Positions 5,796-6,560 of a stretch of 6,560 nucleotides of DNA are shown in pieces. The position numbers and the translations under genes were made by a program. The notes beneath the pieces are model-generated. The model made no database searches. It was not told where the DNA came from and was given only the letters and a program-made list of their open reading frames with translations. The stretch covers positions 1-6,560 of the forward strand of contig CAMLEO010000354.1 of assembly GCA_946478975.1 (NCBI GenBank), read 5' to 3'. Positions within the stretch are counted from its first letter, which is position 1; every line of letters starts with the position of its first letter. This DNA comes from an uncultured Steroidobacter sp. Its GTDB lineage: Bacteria; Pseudomonadota; Gammaproteobacteria; Steroidobacterales; Steroidobacteraceae.

Positions 5796-5836
5796 GGCCC
5801 GGCGACCTCTTCCGGCGCCAAGCGCCGGACGGGGCC
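5796..5836 (+). promoter_or_regulatory. GC-rich stem-loop in the rimP 5' leader
   Basis: TCCGGCGC (5811-5818) and GCGCCGGA (5822-5829) form a perfect eight-pair stem with a CAA loop. GGCCC (5796-5800) and GGGCC (5832-5836) can add an outer stem with a ten-base bulge on the left side. No T tract follows, so it is not a terminator. It ends 37 bases before the rimP ribosome-binding site and could affect mRNA stability, processing or translation. Confidence 0.45.
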
Positions 5837-5885
5837 AAGGCCAGGAAGGTTCGAGCCCCACACAGTCAAACCTGGAGGTGGACCG

Positions 5886-6335
5886 ATGCTGCGAGATCAG
5901 CTGGGCGAGCTGCTCGGCCCGGTCGTGCACGGCCTGGGTTATGAGCTGTGGGAAATCGAGTACGCGCCGCGTGCCGGCGGTGGCCTGTTGCGGCTGTACA
6001 TCGACAGCCCGGAAGGCATTTCTCTGGACGATTGCGAGCGGGTGAGTCGGGCGGTCAGCACGGTGCTGGACGAGGCCGATCCCATCCCCAACGAGTACAC
6101 CCTGGAAGTGTCCTCGCCGGGACTGGATCGGGTGCTCCGGACGCAGGCGCATTTCGCGCGCTTCGCGGGCGAGCGGGTCAAGGTGGAGATGATGCAGCCG
6201 GTCAACGGCCGCAAGCGGTTCCAGGGTCGTTTGCAGAAGGTGGAGGAGAGCGAGATTACGCTCGAGCTGGAAAGCGGCACGGTGAGTCTGCCGATCGACG
6301 ACATTCACCGGGCGCGATTAGTCCCGGAAGTTTAG
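5886..6335 (+). CDS. rimP: Ribosome maturation factor RimP
   Basis: A 149-residue cytoplasmic protein, the normal family length, required for maturation of the 30S ribosomal subunit. The N-terminal domain contains LRLYIDSPEGISLDDCERVSRAV (35-57) and the family signature EVSSPGLDRVL (74-84). The C-terminal Sm-like beta domain covers about residues 90-148 (FAGERVKVEM, RFQGRLQKVE, LPIDDIHRARLVPEV). The start at ATG 5886 is set by GGAGGTG at 5874-5880 and by alignment with RimP. An in-frame ATG at 5757 would add 43 residues read from terminator T2 and the leader hairpin and is not credible. nusA begins 30 bases after the stop, the conserved rimP-nusA order. Expression probably depends on read-through of the two upstream terminators. 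Confidence 0.97.
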   Translation: MLRDQLGELLGPVVHGLGYELWEIEYAPRAGGGLLRLYIDSPEGISLDDCERVSRAVSTVLDEADPIPNEYTLEVSSPGLDRVLRTQAHFARFAGERVKVEMMQPVNGRKRFQGRLQKVEESEITLELESGTVSLPIDDIHRARLVPEV

Positions 6336-6365
6336 GGGCGAGACTGAAGGCGTGGAGTCCTGACG

Positions 6366-6560
6366 ATGAACAAAGAAATTCTGATGGTGGTCGACGCGGT
6401 ATCGAACGAGAAGGGCGTCGACAAGGAAATCATCTTCGAGGCGCTCGAAGCCGCGCTCGCGTCCGCGACCCGCAAACGTCACGGCGAGGGCATCGACGTG
6501 CGTGTCTCCATCAACCGCAAGAGCGGCGATTACGATTCGTGGCGCCGTTGGAAAGTGTTC
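6366..6560 (+). CDS. nusA: Transcription termination/antitermination factor NusA, N-terminal fragment (runs off the right edge)
   Basis: The first 65 codons of NusA, which binds RNA polymerase and modulates pausing, intrinsic termination and antitermination. The visible part is the N-terminal RNA-polymerase-binding domain: [20 protein letters not shown], then [16 protein letters not shown] and [21 protein letters not shown]. It matches the gammaproteobacterial protein nearly position by position as I recall it. The ATG at 6366 has GGAG at 6354-6357 with eight bases of spacing. It is co-directional with rimP 30 bases upstream, and infB would be expected further on. The rest of the gene is outside the window. 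Confidence 0.97.
   Translation, partial: MNKEILMVVDAVSNEKGVDKEIIFEALEAALASATRKRHGEGIDVRVSINRKSGDYDSWRRWKVF

Noticed and set aside
5840..5875. tRNA T-arm-like sequence GGTTCGAGCCCC ahead of rimP, where some gammaproteobacteria have a tRNA
   Set aside because: The T-stem pairs only partly (two mismatches in five), and no acceptor, D or anticodon arm could be found upstream. Chance or a very decayed remnant.
5757..5885. N-terminal extension of RimP to an ATG at 5757
   Set aside because: It would translate terminator T2 and the leader hairpin. RimP homology begins at 5886, behind a strong GGAGGTG.

Overview
The window looks like a chromosomal segment of a GC-rich gammaproteobacterium. The best evidence is at the right edge, where rimP is followed by the start of nusA. 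The first ~65 NusA residues ([17 protein letters not shown]..., then [12 protein letters not shown]) closely match the gammaproteobacterial form as I remember it. The genus cannot be fixed from the sequence alone. No transposase, integrase, CRISPR array, rRNA or intact tRNA is visible.

Left block (1-1755): two divergent transcription units share a short AT-rich control region. On the minus strand, the first 37 codons of a probable TetR-family regulator run off the left edge. On the plus strand lies a tight three-gene unit: a four-helix membrane protein (161-664), a small lipoprotein (689-1129) and an AlkB/ALKBH2-type 2-oxoglutarate/Fe(II) dioxygenase (1126-1755). The last two overlap by four bases. 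A perfect 7-3-7 inverted repeat (120-136) lies between the divergent starts and is a good candidate operator for the regulator. The block reads as a small regulated cassette pairing an alkylation-repair enzyme with two envelope proteins of unknown role.

Middle block (1816-5411): an exported formylglycine-generating-enzyme-like (SUMF1-fold) protein on the plus strand meets, tail to tail, a large minus-strand gene. The two coding regions overlap by seven bases. The minus-strand gene encodes an exported DUF3857-transglutaminase protein with a C-terminal multi-helix DUF2569-like domain. The Cys-His-Asp triad of the transglutaminase is intact, whereas the FGE-like protein lacks the two copper-binding cysteines of true FGE.

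Right block (5412-6560): a 474-base gene-free region leads into rimP and nusA, both on the plus strand. It contains two strong intrinsic terminators in tandem, a possible promoter just before the first, several perfect inverted repeats, a possible 10-residue leader peptide between the terminators and a GC-rich hairpin ahead of the rimP ribosome-binding site. No plus-strand gene precedes the terminators for about 2.7 kb, so they most likely act on the leader of the rimP-nusA operon. That would fit attenuation or NusA autoregulation, as known for the metY-rimP-nusA-infB operon of E. coli. This leader and the left-hand cassette are the parts most worth following up.
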